From RUG695 sp050943135 (GTDB lineage Bacteria; Planctomycetota; Planctomycetia; Pirellulales; Thermoguttaceae): a DNA stretch of 64,000 nt. Shown one piece after another: positions 17,594-26,800 of the stretch. Below the pieces are notes generated by a model. It ran no database searches and was not told where the DNA came from. It worked only from the letters and a program-made list of their open reading frames with translations. The stretch spans positions 1-64,000 of the forward strand of contig JBMNOP010000001.1 in the NCBI GenBank assembly GCA_050943135.1, given 5' to 3'. A program made the position numbers and the translations under genes. Numbering within the stretch: position 1 is the first letter of the stretch; each line of letters opens with the position of its first letter.

Positions 17594-19099
17594 ATGGACA
17601 AAAGAGTATTCTCGAAGCGTCTTGCTGTCTCCTTCGCCCTTGGGGTCCTTCTCCTTTATGGTGTGGTGTCGGGAGCCGAAGACGGGAGCCCCCCCTTCCA
17701 AGCGGTTATTCCAACGACCGGAACCGCAGCCGAATCGACCGCAGGCCGCGAACTGGAACGGAACATTTCGACCGAGGCACCCGAAAAGAGTTTGTCCGAA
17801 CAGATTCAAGGGGACTCGACAGACTTTCAGAGGTCGATTGATGAACTGAAAGCGCAAATCGACGTGCTGCACGATAGCCTGGAAAAGGAGCGAAAAGTTC
17901 CCCAATCGAACAAAAAGTTCAGTGCTAAAGTGGGAGGACTCCTCGAAATGGATGCGATCGCCATCGACCAAAGTCGGGAAAACCAGGAGCGATACGGCGA
18001 CATCGACAATGATTACGTGGTACGTGACCTCCGGTTTTGGGTCAAAGGGGAAGGATACGACAACCTGGACTACGAGGTGGCACTCGGATATGCCGGGTCG
18101 CTCTCTTTCAAAAATGTCGTGATCACCGCGAAAAACCTTCCGATTCTGGATACGGCGCGTATCGGTTATTTCAAGGTGGAGTCGGGGATGAACTACGCGC
18201 AAATCGTCTACGACTACACGTTCACCGATTGCGATTCAATCGAAAACACCTTTCGGGGCTCTCGGCGGCTCGGTATCGCCTCGATCCATTACGGCCAGAA
18301 CAAAAACATCCGTCTCTTCACCGGAATCTTTACCGACCAGAACCTCTCGATCGGAGACGGAAAACACGCCAATGAAAGTAATGATAACCCCGGAGTCATC
18401 CTGAACACTCGGCTGACGGCGATACCGATTTACACCGAGTGTGCCGAGGGTGAAGTTGCGGAAGTTTTCCACTTGGGAGGCGGGTTTCGTTGGGTCGACG
18501 TGGGGCGTGACCGAGAAACAGGACAAATTCAAGAGACGACCCTGAAAGCCTCCCCAACCGACTGGCTCCCAGACATGACACCCCTAATTGTCGGAAAGAT
18601 CGCTACCGACTCCTATGCGGTAACGAACGTTGAAGCGGGCTGGCAGCGGGGGCGACTGGGGCTAATTGGAGAAGGACATTTCGGCACCTACGACGGTTAC
18701 GACAATGCCTACAGTGTCTCGACCACCGGACGATTTCTCCTGACCCCCGGAGCGTATCAAAAGTACAACAAGGCGAACGGCTGTTTTTCGGGGATTGCCA
18801 TCCCGGCGAATATGCGCTTCATCGACTGCGAAAAATGGACCTGTCTCGAGGGGGGCGGAGTCTGGGAAGTCGCCGCACAGTGGGCGTGGACCGATCTTGA
18901 CATGCTCCGCGACGGTTTGGGGACAAATTTTTACGGCCGAATGCACCAGTATACGGTCGCACTCAACTGGTACTGGAATCCGCAGACCCGCTGGGGACTT
19001 GATTGGATCTACGCCAAACCAATCTCCGGCACCGGCGGAGCCGACGAAACTGCTTCGAGTCTCAACACGCTCGCATGTCAGGTTCGGATCTGCTTCTGA
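17594..19099 (+). CDS. OprP/OprO-like outer-membrane porin (copy 1)
   Basis: 501 residues from the ATG at 17594 (AAAGG about 10 bases upstream); an earlier in-frame ATG at 17546 would add a basic stretch before the signal peptide. The signal peptide is followed by a low-complexity linker and a coiled-coil (FQRSIDELKAQIDVLHDSLE), a layout common in planctomycetal porins. The barrel then runs from KFSAKVGGLLEMDAIAIDQ to the end. The segments YVVRDLRFWVKGEGYDNLDY and LPILDTARIGYFKVESGMNY match the phosphate-selective porin O/P pattern ('vriGyfKePfs'), and the last residue is Phe, as in barrel proteins. It probably admits anions or small solutes; specificity cannot be read from the sequence. A paralogue follows directly. 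Confidence 0.82.
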   Translation: MDKRVFSKRLAVSFALGVLLLYGVVSGAEDGSPPFQAVIPTTGTAAESTAGRELERNISTEAPEKSLSEQIQGDSTDFQRSIDELKAQIDVLHDSLEKERKVPQSNKKFSAKVGGLLEMDAIAIDQSRENQERYGDIDNDYVVRDLRFWVKGEGYDNLDYEVALGYAGSLSFKNVVITAKNLPILDTARIGYFKVESGMNYAQIVYDYTFTDCDSIENTFRGSRRLGIASIHYGQNKNIRLFTGIFTDQNLSIGDGKHANESNDNPGVILNTRLTAIPIYTECAEGEVAEVFHLGGGFRWVDVGRDRETGQIQETTLKASPTDWLPDMTPLIVGKIATDSYAVTNVEAGWQRGRLGLIGEGHFGTYDGYDNAYSVSTTGRFLLTPGAYQKYNKANGCFSGIAIPANMRFIDCEKWTCLEGGGVWEVAAQWAWTDLDMLRDGLGTNFYGRMHQYTVALNWYWNPQTRWGLDWIYAKPISGTGGADETASSLNTLACQVRICF

Positions 19100-19138
19100 A
19101 GACGAAACCAATCTTCTTCGCAACACGCACTACCCCGC

Positions 19139-19163
19139 AAAACCGGCATACAAGCCGGTTTTT
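19139..19163 (+). terminator. Rho-independent terminator of porin copy 1
   Basis: AAAACCGGC and GCCGGTTTT form a perfect stem around ATACAA and are followed by TT; it lies 40 bases after the porin stop codon. Confidence 0.85.
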
Positions 19164-19317
19164 ATGGAATTCTTTAACGATTCTTCCGATAAGCCGGGTG
19201 AGAGAAACTTTTCCGACTAATCCGTTTGTCCTTCAAGAGGAGTAAGCCTACCTGCCAAATGAAGAAGCGGTCGCCGCGTCAAGACGCTGCGAAGGAAAGG
19301 GAGTGGACTGTAAATCG

Positions 19318-20865
19318 ATGCTGCCTTCCCACAACCCGAAAAACCGGATATTGCGCGAAGGGACACGCTTGGCGTACCTGATCGCGCTTTCCCTTTCGGG
19401 GATGCTCTTGCTTTATGGTGATGTCAAAGGTGTCGAAAACCGCTCGATCCTCCCCGGACCGGTTCCTGATTCTCCGGTAATCGAAACGTTCGAATCGACG
19501 GCGGGATTCGAGCCGAAGTGAACCGTCTCTCCCGAGAAACTTAGCAAGAACGACGAGTCCGGAAAAGCGACAAACGGCACCGAAGATGTACAAACAATGC
19601 TCGACGAGCTCAAGGTGCGAATCGGAGCGCTCCGCGGAGAATTCGAAAAGAATCGAGATATTTCCGATCCGGCGAAAAAGTTTTCGGCGCAGGTCGGCGG
19701 CATGCTCGAGATCGAAACGATCACTATTGACCAGAACGAGGCGAACCGTAACCTGTATGGCGACATTAACAACGATTACGGTTTCCGTGACATTCGGCTT
19801 TGGGTCAAAGGGAATGGGTACGGAACCCTCGGCTACAACGTCACATTGGGATTTACCGGCCAACTTTCCTTTAAGAATGTGATGGTCAAAGCAAAAGATC
19901 TCCCGATACTCAACGAGGCTTACGTGGGGCATTTCGACATAGAAATAGGAATGAACTATCTGCTAAGTACCTACGACTATACGTTCGTGGAACAGGATAC
20001 CGCGAACGGAACATTTAGTTTCGGGCGGCGAATCGGAGTCGGCTCGGTTCATTACGGGGAAAACAGAAACATCCGATGGTACACCGGCGTTTATACCGGT
20101 CGACCGATCTTGATCGGGGAGGGGAAACATGCCAACGAAAACGACGATAACGTCGGAATTCTGCTCAACACCCGCCTGACGTCGGTTCCGATCTATCGAG
20201 AGGATGCCTGTGGTCATTTGACCGACGTCCTTCATTTCGGTGTGGCGTTCTGCTGGTCCTCTCCGGGAAAAGATGCCGAAACGGGAGCCAATCGCAAGAC
20301 GACTCTTCAGGCACAACCTCTCGACTGGTTTTCTGACATGTCCCCTCTCCTCTACGGAGAACTCGACGCCGACAATTACAGTGTCACCGGCATCGAAGCC
20401 GCCTGGCAGCGAAATCGGGTCGGCCTGACCGGAGAAGGATTCATCGGTTCGTATGAAGGGTACGAGAATGCTTACGGCGTTTCGGCCACCGGAAGGGCCC
20501 TACTGACTCCCGGCGCTTATCAGGAATACAACAAAGATGGCGGCTATTTCAGCGGCATCAACATTCCGGAAACTATGCGTTTCGTCGATTACGGCACGGG
20601 TCGCTGTCTCGAAGGATGGGGCGCCTGGGAACTTGTCGGAAGTTGGGGATGGATCGATCTGGACACGCTTCGCGCTGTACAGGACAACGACGTCTTCTAT
20701 GGAAGAATGAATCAATACACGCTTGCACTCAACTGGTACTGGAACCCGCAGACCCGCTGGGGCATCAACTGGATTTACGCCAAGCCGATCTCCGGTTCCG
20801 GCGGAATCGACGAAAGTGCCACGAGTCTCGATACGATTGCCTGCCAGGCACGCATAACATTCTGA
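19318..20865 (+). pseudogene. OprP/OprO-like porin (copy 2), interrupted by an in-frame TGA
   Basis: The frame starting at the ATG at 19318 (or GTG at 19303) encodes a signal peptide (RLAYLIALSLSGMLLLYGDV) and linker, then meets TGA at 19519-19521. The same frame continues without another stop to 20865, covering the coiled-coil and the whole barrel. The barrel aligns with copy 1 from end to end (YGFRDIRLWVKGNGYGTLGY; LPILNEAYVGHFDIEIGMNY; GWINWIYAKPISG-like C terminus). Internal ATG at 19597 would give 422 residues but without a signal peptide, so it could not be exported. Because the remainder is free of decay, the stop is recent, a sequencing error, or read through. One base change (for example CGA to TGA) explains it. 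Confidence 0.75.
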
Positions 20866-21180
20866 CGCCGCCGCTAATCATTGAAAAATGTGTAATTCTT
20901 TTTATAGACAGAAGTTACCACCCTCCCCAATCGGGTAAGGTAAGGAGTATCTACGGAACTTTTGGCGCGGAAAAACAAACGAGTCCGTGAGGCAAGTCCC
21001 GCAAATAGCCCGCCGAAAGCGCTTACATCCATGTTGGGGTGGAAACGTCACATCGGGGATCATTAGAAGACCTATCATGTCGAACCGTTGGCCGATAAGC
21101 AAAAGCAGGTTTTTCGAACTTTATTTCCGAGAATTTAACACCCGAATAATAGGCAATCTCCGGGAGGCGCTCACGTCCTT
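20866..21180. other. Intergenic region between porin copy 2 and the IS256 fossil
   Basis: No gene supported. The sequence near 21090-21180 (for example NLREALTSFW in one frame) may belong to the N-terminal part of the decayed transposase that follows. Confidence 0.35.
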
Positions 21181-21714
21181 CTGGACCAATGGTCAAGACA
21201 ATATCGTGAAGGGGAGAGGGTCGAATACCCCGGCTACCAAAAGTTGATGCGGCCGGACTCGGACAATGCCCGCAGCGAAACCAGGCCGAAGAAGGTTCGC
21301 GGCACGCGGTACGGGGAGATCGGTGTCGGCATTCCGAAAGACCGTAAGGGCACATTTGAGGCTCAGACTGTCCGGAACCGCAGGAAAGACATTTCTTCAA
21401 TCGAAGATATAAGCATCTCGATTATACGTCCCGCGAAGCCACCGCGCGTCAGATCTCTCATATAGATTTGGAGAATATCTGTGGCTTTGAGCAAAGCGAG
21501 AACTTTCTCTCGGACATCACGGACAAGAACGACCGCATACCGGACAGAGCCCACGACTCCTCTTACGGGGACGAATACGAAAGAACGCTTTGAAATCTCG
21601 ATCTCGCAGAAAATTTTCGATACCTTCAAAAACAAAGCCTACACGCTATTCTGCGATTTTTCGGAGTGCACGTGGAGAGTCACATCCCGACCTTTTTACG
21701 GTAAGCCGGTTTAG
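21181..21714 (+). pseudogene. Decayed IS256-family (mutator-type) transposase
   Basis: In one frame from 21181 the sequence reads EYPGYQKLMRPDSDNARSET, RPKKVRGTRYGEIGVGIPKD, RKGTFEAQTVRNRRKDISSI, matching the IS256 N-terminal region ('LGYeK...n.RNGyskKtvrg.yGei.i.iPRDR.GtFEPqiV..r.kdissiEdkI'). After a frameshift near 21450, a second frame reads QISHIDLENICGFEQSENFL and SDITDKNDRIPDRAHDSSYG, matching 'rdI..hl.eiYGfevSe.mvSdITDkilp'. Beyond a stop at 21592, NKAYTLFCDF in a third frame may match the start of the catalytic domain. The DDE residues and C-terminal half are missing. This is a dead remnant; no terminal repeats were found. Confidence 0.8.
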
Positions 21715-22057
21715 ATGATTTAAAAACTCTTTTTACCACACAATGGATTGGTCGAACTCTTTTTTCTTTCTTGAGGTTATCCGGTCATTCGTAGGGATTG
21801 TTTCCGGAAGATTTGATATTTACGCTCCGCTTTACATATCCAAGGGAAAACAATCCATCTCAACACGTTAAGATCGAAAGAGCCGATTCCGTTATGTCCG
21901 ATGTTGTACCATATTTCCTCGCAGATATTGGTGGAGGGCCAACAGAATCAAGAAAAGAGAAAGAGGACGCGCACAAAACGGGCACGCCCTCTTTGAAAGG
22001 AAACATTGTCTATTCGTCCCGATCACTTTACCTGCGTGCATCGGGGTGGCAGGTTAC
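21715..22057. other. Intergenic region with a terminator
   Basis: No gene seen. AT-rich at 21716-21790. The only supported element is the minus-strand terminator at 21950-21994. Confidence 0.4.
21950..21994 (-). terminator. Terminator of the histone-like gene
   Basis: On the minus strand AAAGAGGGCG pairs with CGTCCTCTTT (one G-T pair), followed by TCTCTTTTCT. It lies about 64 bases after the stop codon at 22058. Confidence 0.75.
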
Positions 22058-22681
22058 TCAATAGCTACCGAAAACGGCACCGAGAACCAGTGACGAGACG
22101 GTGATCTTTCCGGCTTTGGCCGCGGCAACAACCTTTTTCTTTTGAGCGGCCGTGAAGCGGCAAGTAATGACCGAATCAAAGTCTTTGGTTTGCTCGCGTG
22201 GGATTTTCTTGATGGGAGATTCACCGGCCAAACGGCGACGAACGGCTTCAGTGGCGAACTGCTGGAAGGTCATCGAAAGCTTGGCGGCTTCTTTCTGGAT
22301 GCGAACTTTATCCTTGGCACCGATGCGCATGTTGCACAGATAGGACGGAGCCTTCACTTCTTTTTTGACAACGGTCTTTTTGGCGATCGGGGCAGCCTTT
22401 TTGGCGGCAACGGTTTTCTTTACCGGGGCAGCCTTTTTGGTGATCGGGGCTACCTTTTTGGTGGCAACGGTTTTCTTTGCCGGGGCAGCCTTTTTGGCGA
22501 TCGGGGCTACCTTTTTGGCGGCAACGGTTTTCTTTGCCGGGGCAGCCTTTTTGGCGATCGGGGCAGCCTTTTTGGCGGCAACGGTTTTCTTTGCCGGGGC
22601 GGCCTTTTTGGCGATCGGAGCTGTCTTCTTTACGACGTCGGCGGCCTTTTTGACCGCGGGTTTCGCGACTTTCTTAGCCAC
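22058..22681 (-). CDS. Histone H1-like Lys/Ala-repeat DNA-binding protein
   Basis: The frame is open to 22777, but the best start is GTG at 22681, with GAAAGGA nine bases upstream and MAKKVAKPAVKKAADVVKK following, giving 207 residues. Residues 20-95 are four 19-residue repeats (AAPIAKKAAPAKKTVAAKK with small changes) plus a partial fifth, closely resembling eukaryotic histone H1 tails and bacterial H1-like proteins that coat DNA. Residues from about 112 form a different, charged helical domain (MRIGAKDKVRIQKEAAKLSM, then TFQQFATEAVRRRLAGE), which looks like a ribbon-helix-helix or similar DNA-binding fold and ends in TVSSLVLGAVFGSY. The role is probably nucleoid organisation. It has its own promoter and terminator. 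Confidence 0.8.
   Translation of the reverse strand: MAKKVAKPAVKKAADVVKKTAPIAKKAAPAKKTVAAKKAAPIAKKAAPAKKTVAAKKVAPIAKKAAPAKKTVATKKVAPITKKAAPVKKTVAAKKAAPIAKKTVVKKEVKAPSYLCNMRIGAKDKVRIQKEAAKLSMTFQQFATEAVRRRLAGESPIKKIPREQTKDFDSVITCRFTAAQKKKVVAAAKAGKITVSSLVLGAVFGSY
22397..22624 (-). repeat. 57-base tandem repeat, four copies
   Basis: Four head-to-tail units of 57 bases encode the 19-residue Lys/Ala/Pro repeats of the histone-like protein. The units are nearly identical at DNA level, so copy number could change by slippage without breaking the frame. Confidence 0.9.
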
Positions 22682-22814
22682 AGCTGAAATCCTTTCTACC
22701 CGAGTTAAACCGGGTTTTAAAAGCGTGTGTTTCCCGCCTTGGGTGAGAACCTCGATGCGGGCATACCACGCCATCATTGGGTATGGAACAATACAAAGAC
22801 GTCATATCGCCGGG

Positions 22815-22843
22815 AGTATATCATAAAGATTTACTCTATGCAA
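22815..22843 (-). promoter_or_regulatory. Promoter of the histone-like gene
   Basis: On the minus strand TTGCAT (22843-22838) and TATACT (22820-22815) are separated by exactly 17 bases. It implies a leader of about 130 bases, which contains the imperfect palindrome CCCGGTTTAACTCGGG shortly before the start codon. Confidence 0.6.
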
Positions 22844-22883
22844 CACCTTATCCTGTCGATGAAAATGATTTGTCGGAATGTGT

Positions 22884-23678
22884 TTACAGTTTCCATGCAA
22901 CGAGTTCCTCTCGGCCCGTCACACGGTATCCGGTCTCTTCCAGATACCACTGAATATCGGGAATGTGTGCCGAGCCGTAAAAGACGCCGATACGACGTGC
23001 CCCTTTGTTCACTTGCCTTTCCAATTCTTCGAGGAGCACCGCGTTTCGTTCTCGTATGAGTGATCTTTCAAAAGGTTGGGATCCCTCATCGAGACTGCGT
23101 GCCAGTTCCACCGCGAAGACACGTTTGATCAGGCGTTGTTTTTCGCGACTGACCAGGAATCCGGCAAGGCTCAGTTCTGGTTTTGTGATCCCATCGCCCG
23201 GTTCGTTCGGGCCTTCTTCTTCGCCGATAAGGTTATGTAGCGTTTCTCCGGCGAAGCGGCGAATTTCGCCGTTTTCGGAAAAACGCCGAAAGAGTGTTTC
23301 CGCGTCCATGTCGGCCAGAACCATGTTTTTCGCGGAATAGTCGATCGCGTCGAGCTGGTTGACAAGACCCAGCGCGTGCGCCATGCCGCGTTGGAGTGTC
23401 GCGAGAACACCAACGCGTGAGAGCTTTCGTGGCCTCTTACCCGCTGAAGCGGCAATTTGTTCCAGAGTTGTTCCTTTGGGCGCGAGCATTTCGACCAGAA
23501 GAACTTCGTAGCGTGTGAACAGCGTGTTCAGCCGATCGTAATATTCTCGGTCTGCGAAATGGATCGCCGCAATCAGGTCGACATCGATTGTTCTGTCTTG
23601 CTCGGTCTTTTGCATCGAGATGATCGGGCTGACCAGCTCGATCGGATTTCCGGCGCCATCGGTTCGTAGGAGGTTCAT
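22884..23678 (-). CDS. TraB/GumN-family protein
   Basis: 264 residues. The first half contains DVDLIAAIHFADREYYDRLN followed by YEVLLVEM, and the C-terminal part RNAVLLEELERQ and RRIGVFYGSAHIPDIQWYLE, then GY. These match the TraB/PrgY/GumN family pattern, where a His-containing N-terminal segment, a Glu-Met turn and the GxxH motif near the end form a putative metallopeptidase-like site. The biochemical role of bacterial members is poorly known. No signal peptide is visible at the chosen start, suggesting a cytoplasmic protein. It lies just downstream of the giant gene's terminator and upstream of the histone-like gene's promoter, so it is probably its own unit. Confidence 0.82.
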   Translation of the reverse strand: MNLLRTDGAGNPIELVSPIISMQKTEQDRTIDVDLIAAIHFADREYYDRLNTLFTRYEVLLVEMLAPKGTTLEQIAASAGKRPRKLSRVGVLATLQRGMAHALGLVNQLDAIDYSAKNMVLADMDAETLFRRFSENGEIRRFAGETLHNLIGEEEGPNEPGDGITKPELSLAGFLVSREKQRLIKRVFAVELARSLDEGSQPFERSLIRERNAVLLEELERQVNKGARRIGVFYGSAHIPDIQWYLEETGYRVTGREELVAWKL

Positions 23679-23732
23679 CAGGCGTTTTGCTTTCCCGTAG
23701 TATTATTCGTTTGGTCGTGCGGGTTTCTTGAC

Positions 23733-23774
23733 AAAAGAAGCCCTCCGCATTTTTTCAAAAAGAGCGGAGGGCTT
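23733..23774 (-). terminator. Terminator of the giant surface-protein gene
   Basis: AAGCCCTCCGC and GCGGAGGGCTT form a perfect 11-base-pair stem; on the minus strand the stem is followed by CTTTTG. It lies 42 bases after the stop codon at 23816. Confidence 0.88.
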
Positions 23775-23815
23775 GCTTTGGAACCTGAGTTTTTATTCCT
23801 CATCACTCGGTGGGA

Positions 23816-26800
23816 TCAATTCCAGTTGCCGAAGACAATGGATGCCAGTTTGTTCCTCGAAACGGTGGTATCGGTTCCCTCGTTCATCTCCTTTTTGGCC
23901 GAGATCTGGTCGAAGGCGATCAGCGAATAGATTTCCTGCCCGCCGAAATCGACTGTGACCAGATTGTCCTCTTCGACAATCGTATCGTCCATCACCGAAT
24001 CGTAAACGATTGCCGTATAGTTCGAGTTGATCGATTCGTCCGGACGGCCGATGTTGACCTTCGTAAAACCGTTGATCGTGCGCGAGTAAGTGTTCCCGGT
24101 CAGTGTTGCCGACCCGTTACGGGCGGTCAATGTATTGACTCCGGTGTCGCCGACGATCGTCGCCGCATCCTCACCGCCGTTGCCGGTTATACTGATCGAA
24201 CGGATTCCGGAGAGCGAGACCATTTTGCCGTCGTTATAGGTGAACACGACACTTTTGCTATCACCGACAAAGGTATCGGCCTTTTTCGAGCCGACCAGAG
24301 ACGCCGTTGCGCTCACATCGCCCGAGGCGTTGATCGAATCGAAACCGATCGCAGTCACGAGCATCGACGGGGTTTGCGTAACAATCTGTCCCTGCGAGGC
24401 AAGGAGACCTGTGATGCGTTCGAATGTGATCGTGTCGGTTCCCCCGTTTTCCGAGAGAACACGGACATTCCCAATACCGTAAACTTCACTGACCATGCCA
24501 CCGCCGGTCATACCGACATAGCCGTCACGGGTAAGAACCGTATCCGACTCGCGACTGTCGAGTATGACGGCGACATCGGACGAAGAGCCACGAACCGCGA
24601 CTTCTTCGATGTTCGACGCGGTAACCGAGAAACGACTCGACGAGGTAAGCTTGAGATCCCCGTTGCCGACTGTGACCCGATCGCCAGCGCCGGTCGTGTA
24701 GACCGTCAGGGTTTCGCTGCCGCCACCGCTTATCTCAAACTGTTCGACATTATTGGCCGTCAAGGCTCCCGCCATACCGGTAAAACGAGCCGAGGATGTG
24801 ATGCCGTTGACCATAATCGAGTCGGAGTTCGAGCCGGAATAAGCAATCTTGTCGGTCCCGGCGTTCCCCCTGAAGACGATACGACTACCGGCGGTAATGC
24901 CCGAAACTTTGGTGCCGTTCAGGTAAATCGTCCAGGAGGTTCCTGCGGCGTTGGTAATGATTTCGAGAAGGTCGTTACCTTCAGTTCCCGCGATTTCGAC
25001 TGTCTCGGCCGTATTGACCAGGTCGGCGTTACTGATCAGCATTTCGGTGTTGCTCGGACGATAGTAACCGTTCGAACCGCTCGCGTTATCGGTGAGCCGG
25101 TCTTTCAACAGGAGATCGGTTGCGTCGGAAGAACTCGAAAGTGCATTTTCGATGTCGACGACCATTGCCGAACTTCGTTTCGGGAAGCAGCGGTGGAATA
25201 CCATCGTGTACTCGGAGTAGGTCAGGTCCCTGTTATCGTCGGCATTGGTGTTCGGTCCGGCGATCGGCGTGATGGTGCTCCCGGGTTCTCCGCCTTCTTC
25301 GTCGCTTGTGTTGTCGGTCTCGTCGTCATCATAGACCTTTAGCGGGCCTTCCCACGCGACGACGAATTGCGGCACGCCGTTGTCCCAGCCATAGACCGAA
25401 ACGACCGAGTTACGCTGATTGCCGTTGATGATCTTGTTGGCCACGAAAGTCGCGTCGTAGGGATTCATCGGCTCACCGGTGTCGACGTTAATAGACTGGC
25501 CGTCGGCTGTGAACGCACACCCCATGATTCCGTAATCGTAGAGCTGCGTGCGCAGGTCGATGTCGTAGTTGATCCCTTCGGTATTCTTGCTCGACCAGGT
25601 GATAACGTAACCGGCCCCTTCCGGGTCGACCGAGACGTACGCCTCGCACTGCCGCGAGTCGAATGGGTCGGTAAAGGATATCTGATTAACTTTGGTTTCG
25701 TTCACTTTCGGCGTACCGGTGAAGGTGAACGAGCGCATATAAATATCCCAGTCAGTGGTCGACAGATTTTGCGTCGAGGTCCAGGTAATGTAAAGATTCC
25801 CGTCATTGTCCAGGTCGGCACAGACCTGGTACTGCGAGCCGCTTGTTGTCTGGTTCACCATAAAGGTGTTCGCGCGGGTGGTGATACTCCAGGAGCCGAA
25901 CGCCTTGGTGAACGTCTTGGCGTAGACTTCGGTTGAGTTGGTACTCACGAGGTATTCGGACCAGGCGATTCCGTAGTGGCCGTTTTGGCAACTGACGTGG
26001 TAATGGTCCATTGACATGTAGGTCGGTTCGGCCACCACGAACTGCCGCGAGAGTTCCTTTCCCGTCACCGAGTAGTATTTCCCGAGCACCACATAGTTTG
26101 CTCCCCTTTGCTGACGCCAGGTGATTAGGTAGGCATCGGAGGAGTCGTCGAAGGCGACCTGTGCCGAGTAGGTGCGGTTGTTGGAGCCGTTGAGGTAGAC
26201 GTCGTTGACGCGAATCTCTTTGGTGCTCTGTCCGCCGCTGTTATAGAAGCGGACGTAAACACCTTTGCCGTCTTTTCCTTCGCCGGTCCAGGCGACCGCG
26301 AAGTTCTCGTAATCATAGCCGTCGATATCGGGGTCTTCCTGAATCCCTTCTCGATAACTGTTGACGATGATGTCGGCGCTGTCGGGTTCCCCCGAAGCGT
26401 TGAATTTCCTGATCACGATGTTGCTGGTGTACTCGTCTCCTTCGTCATCGCCGGTCACGGTGTCGTCATTATCGTCGTCTACGGAATCATTGTTCGTTTC
26501 GGTCACAATGATGTACGAACCGTCTGCGAAGGTGACGACTTCCGGATCGATATGGTTGATCGTCTGGTTTGCGAACGTCTCTTCGTCGGTCTCGTTGTCG
26601 TCGTCATCGTCGTATGAGGAGGGGACACCGCTGACTCCAACGTTGAAGCGGACCGTGAACGAACCGCCCGCGACACCGTCGTAATTGCCGTCGAGTCTGT
26701 TCTTTGACAGATCGGTGACGATATCTTTGGTCGTGATGGAGTAGGCACCCTCCTGAAGTTGTTCGGTAAAGACGATGACCAACTCATACTGTCCCGATTC

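Noticed and set aside
19519..19521. TGA read as selenocysteine or as a sense codon
   Set aside because: The stop lies in a non-conserved linker, no hairpin typical of a SECIS element was seen downstream, and other genes in the window end in TGA.
22397..22624. CRISPR-like repeat array
   Set aside because: The 57-base units are contiguous without spacers and encode Lys/Ala repeats in frame.
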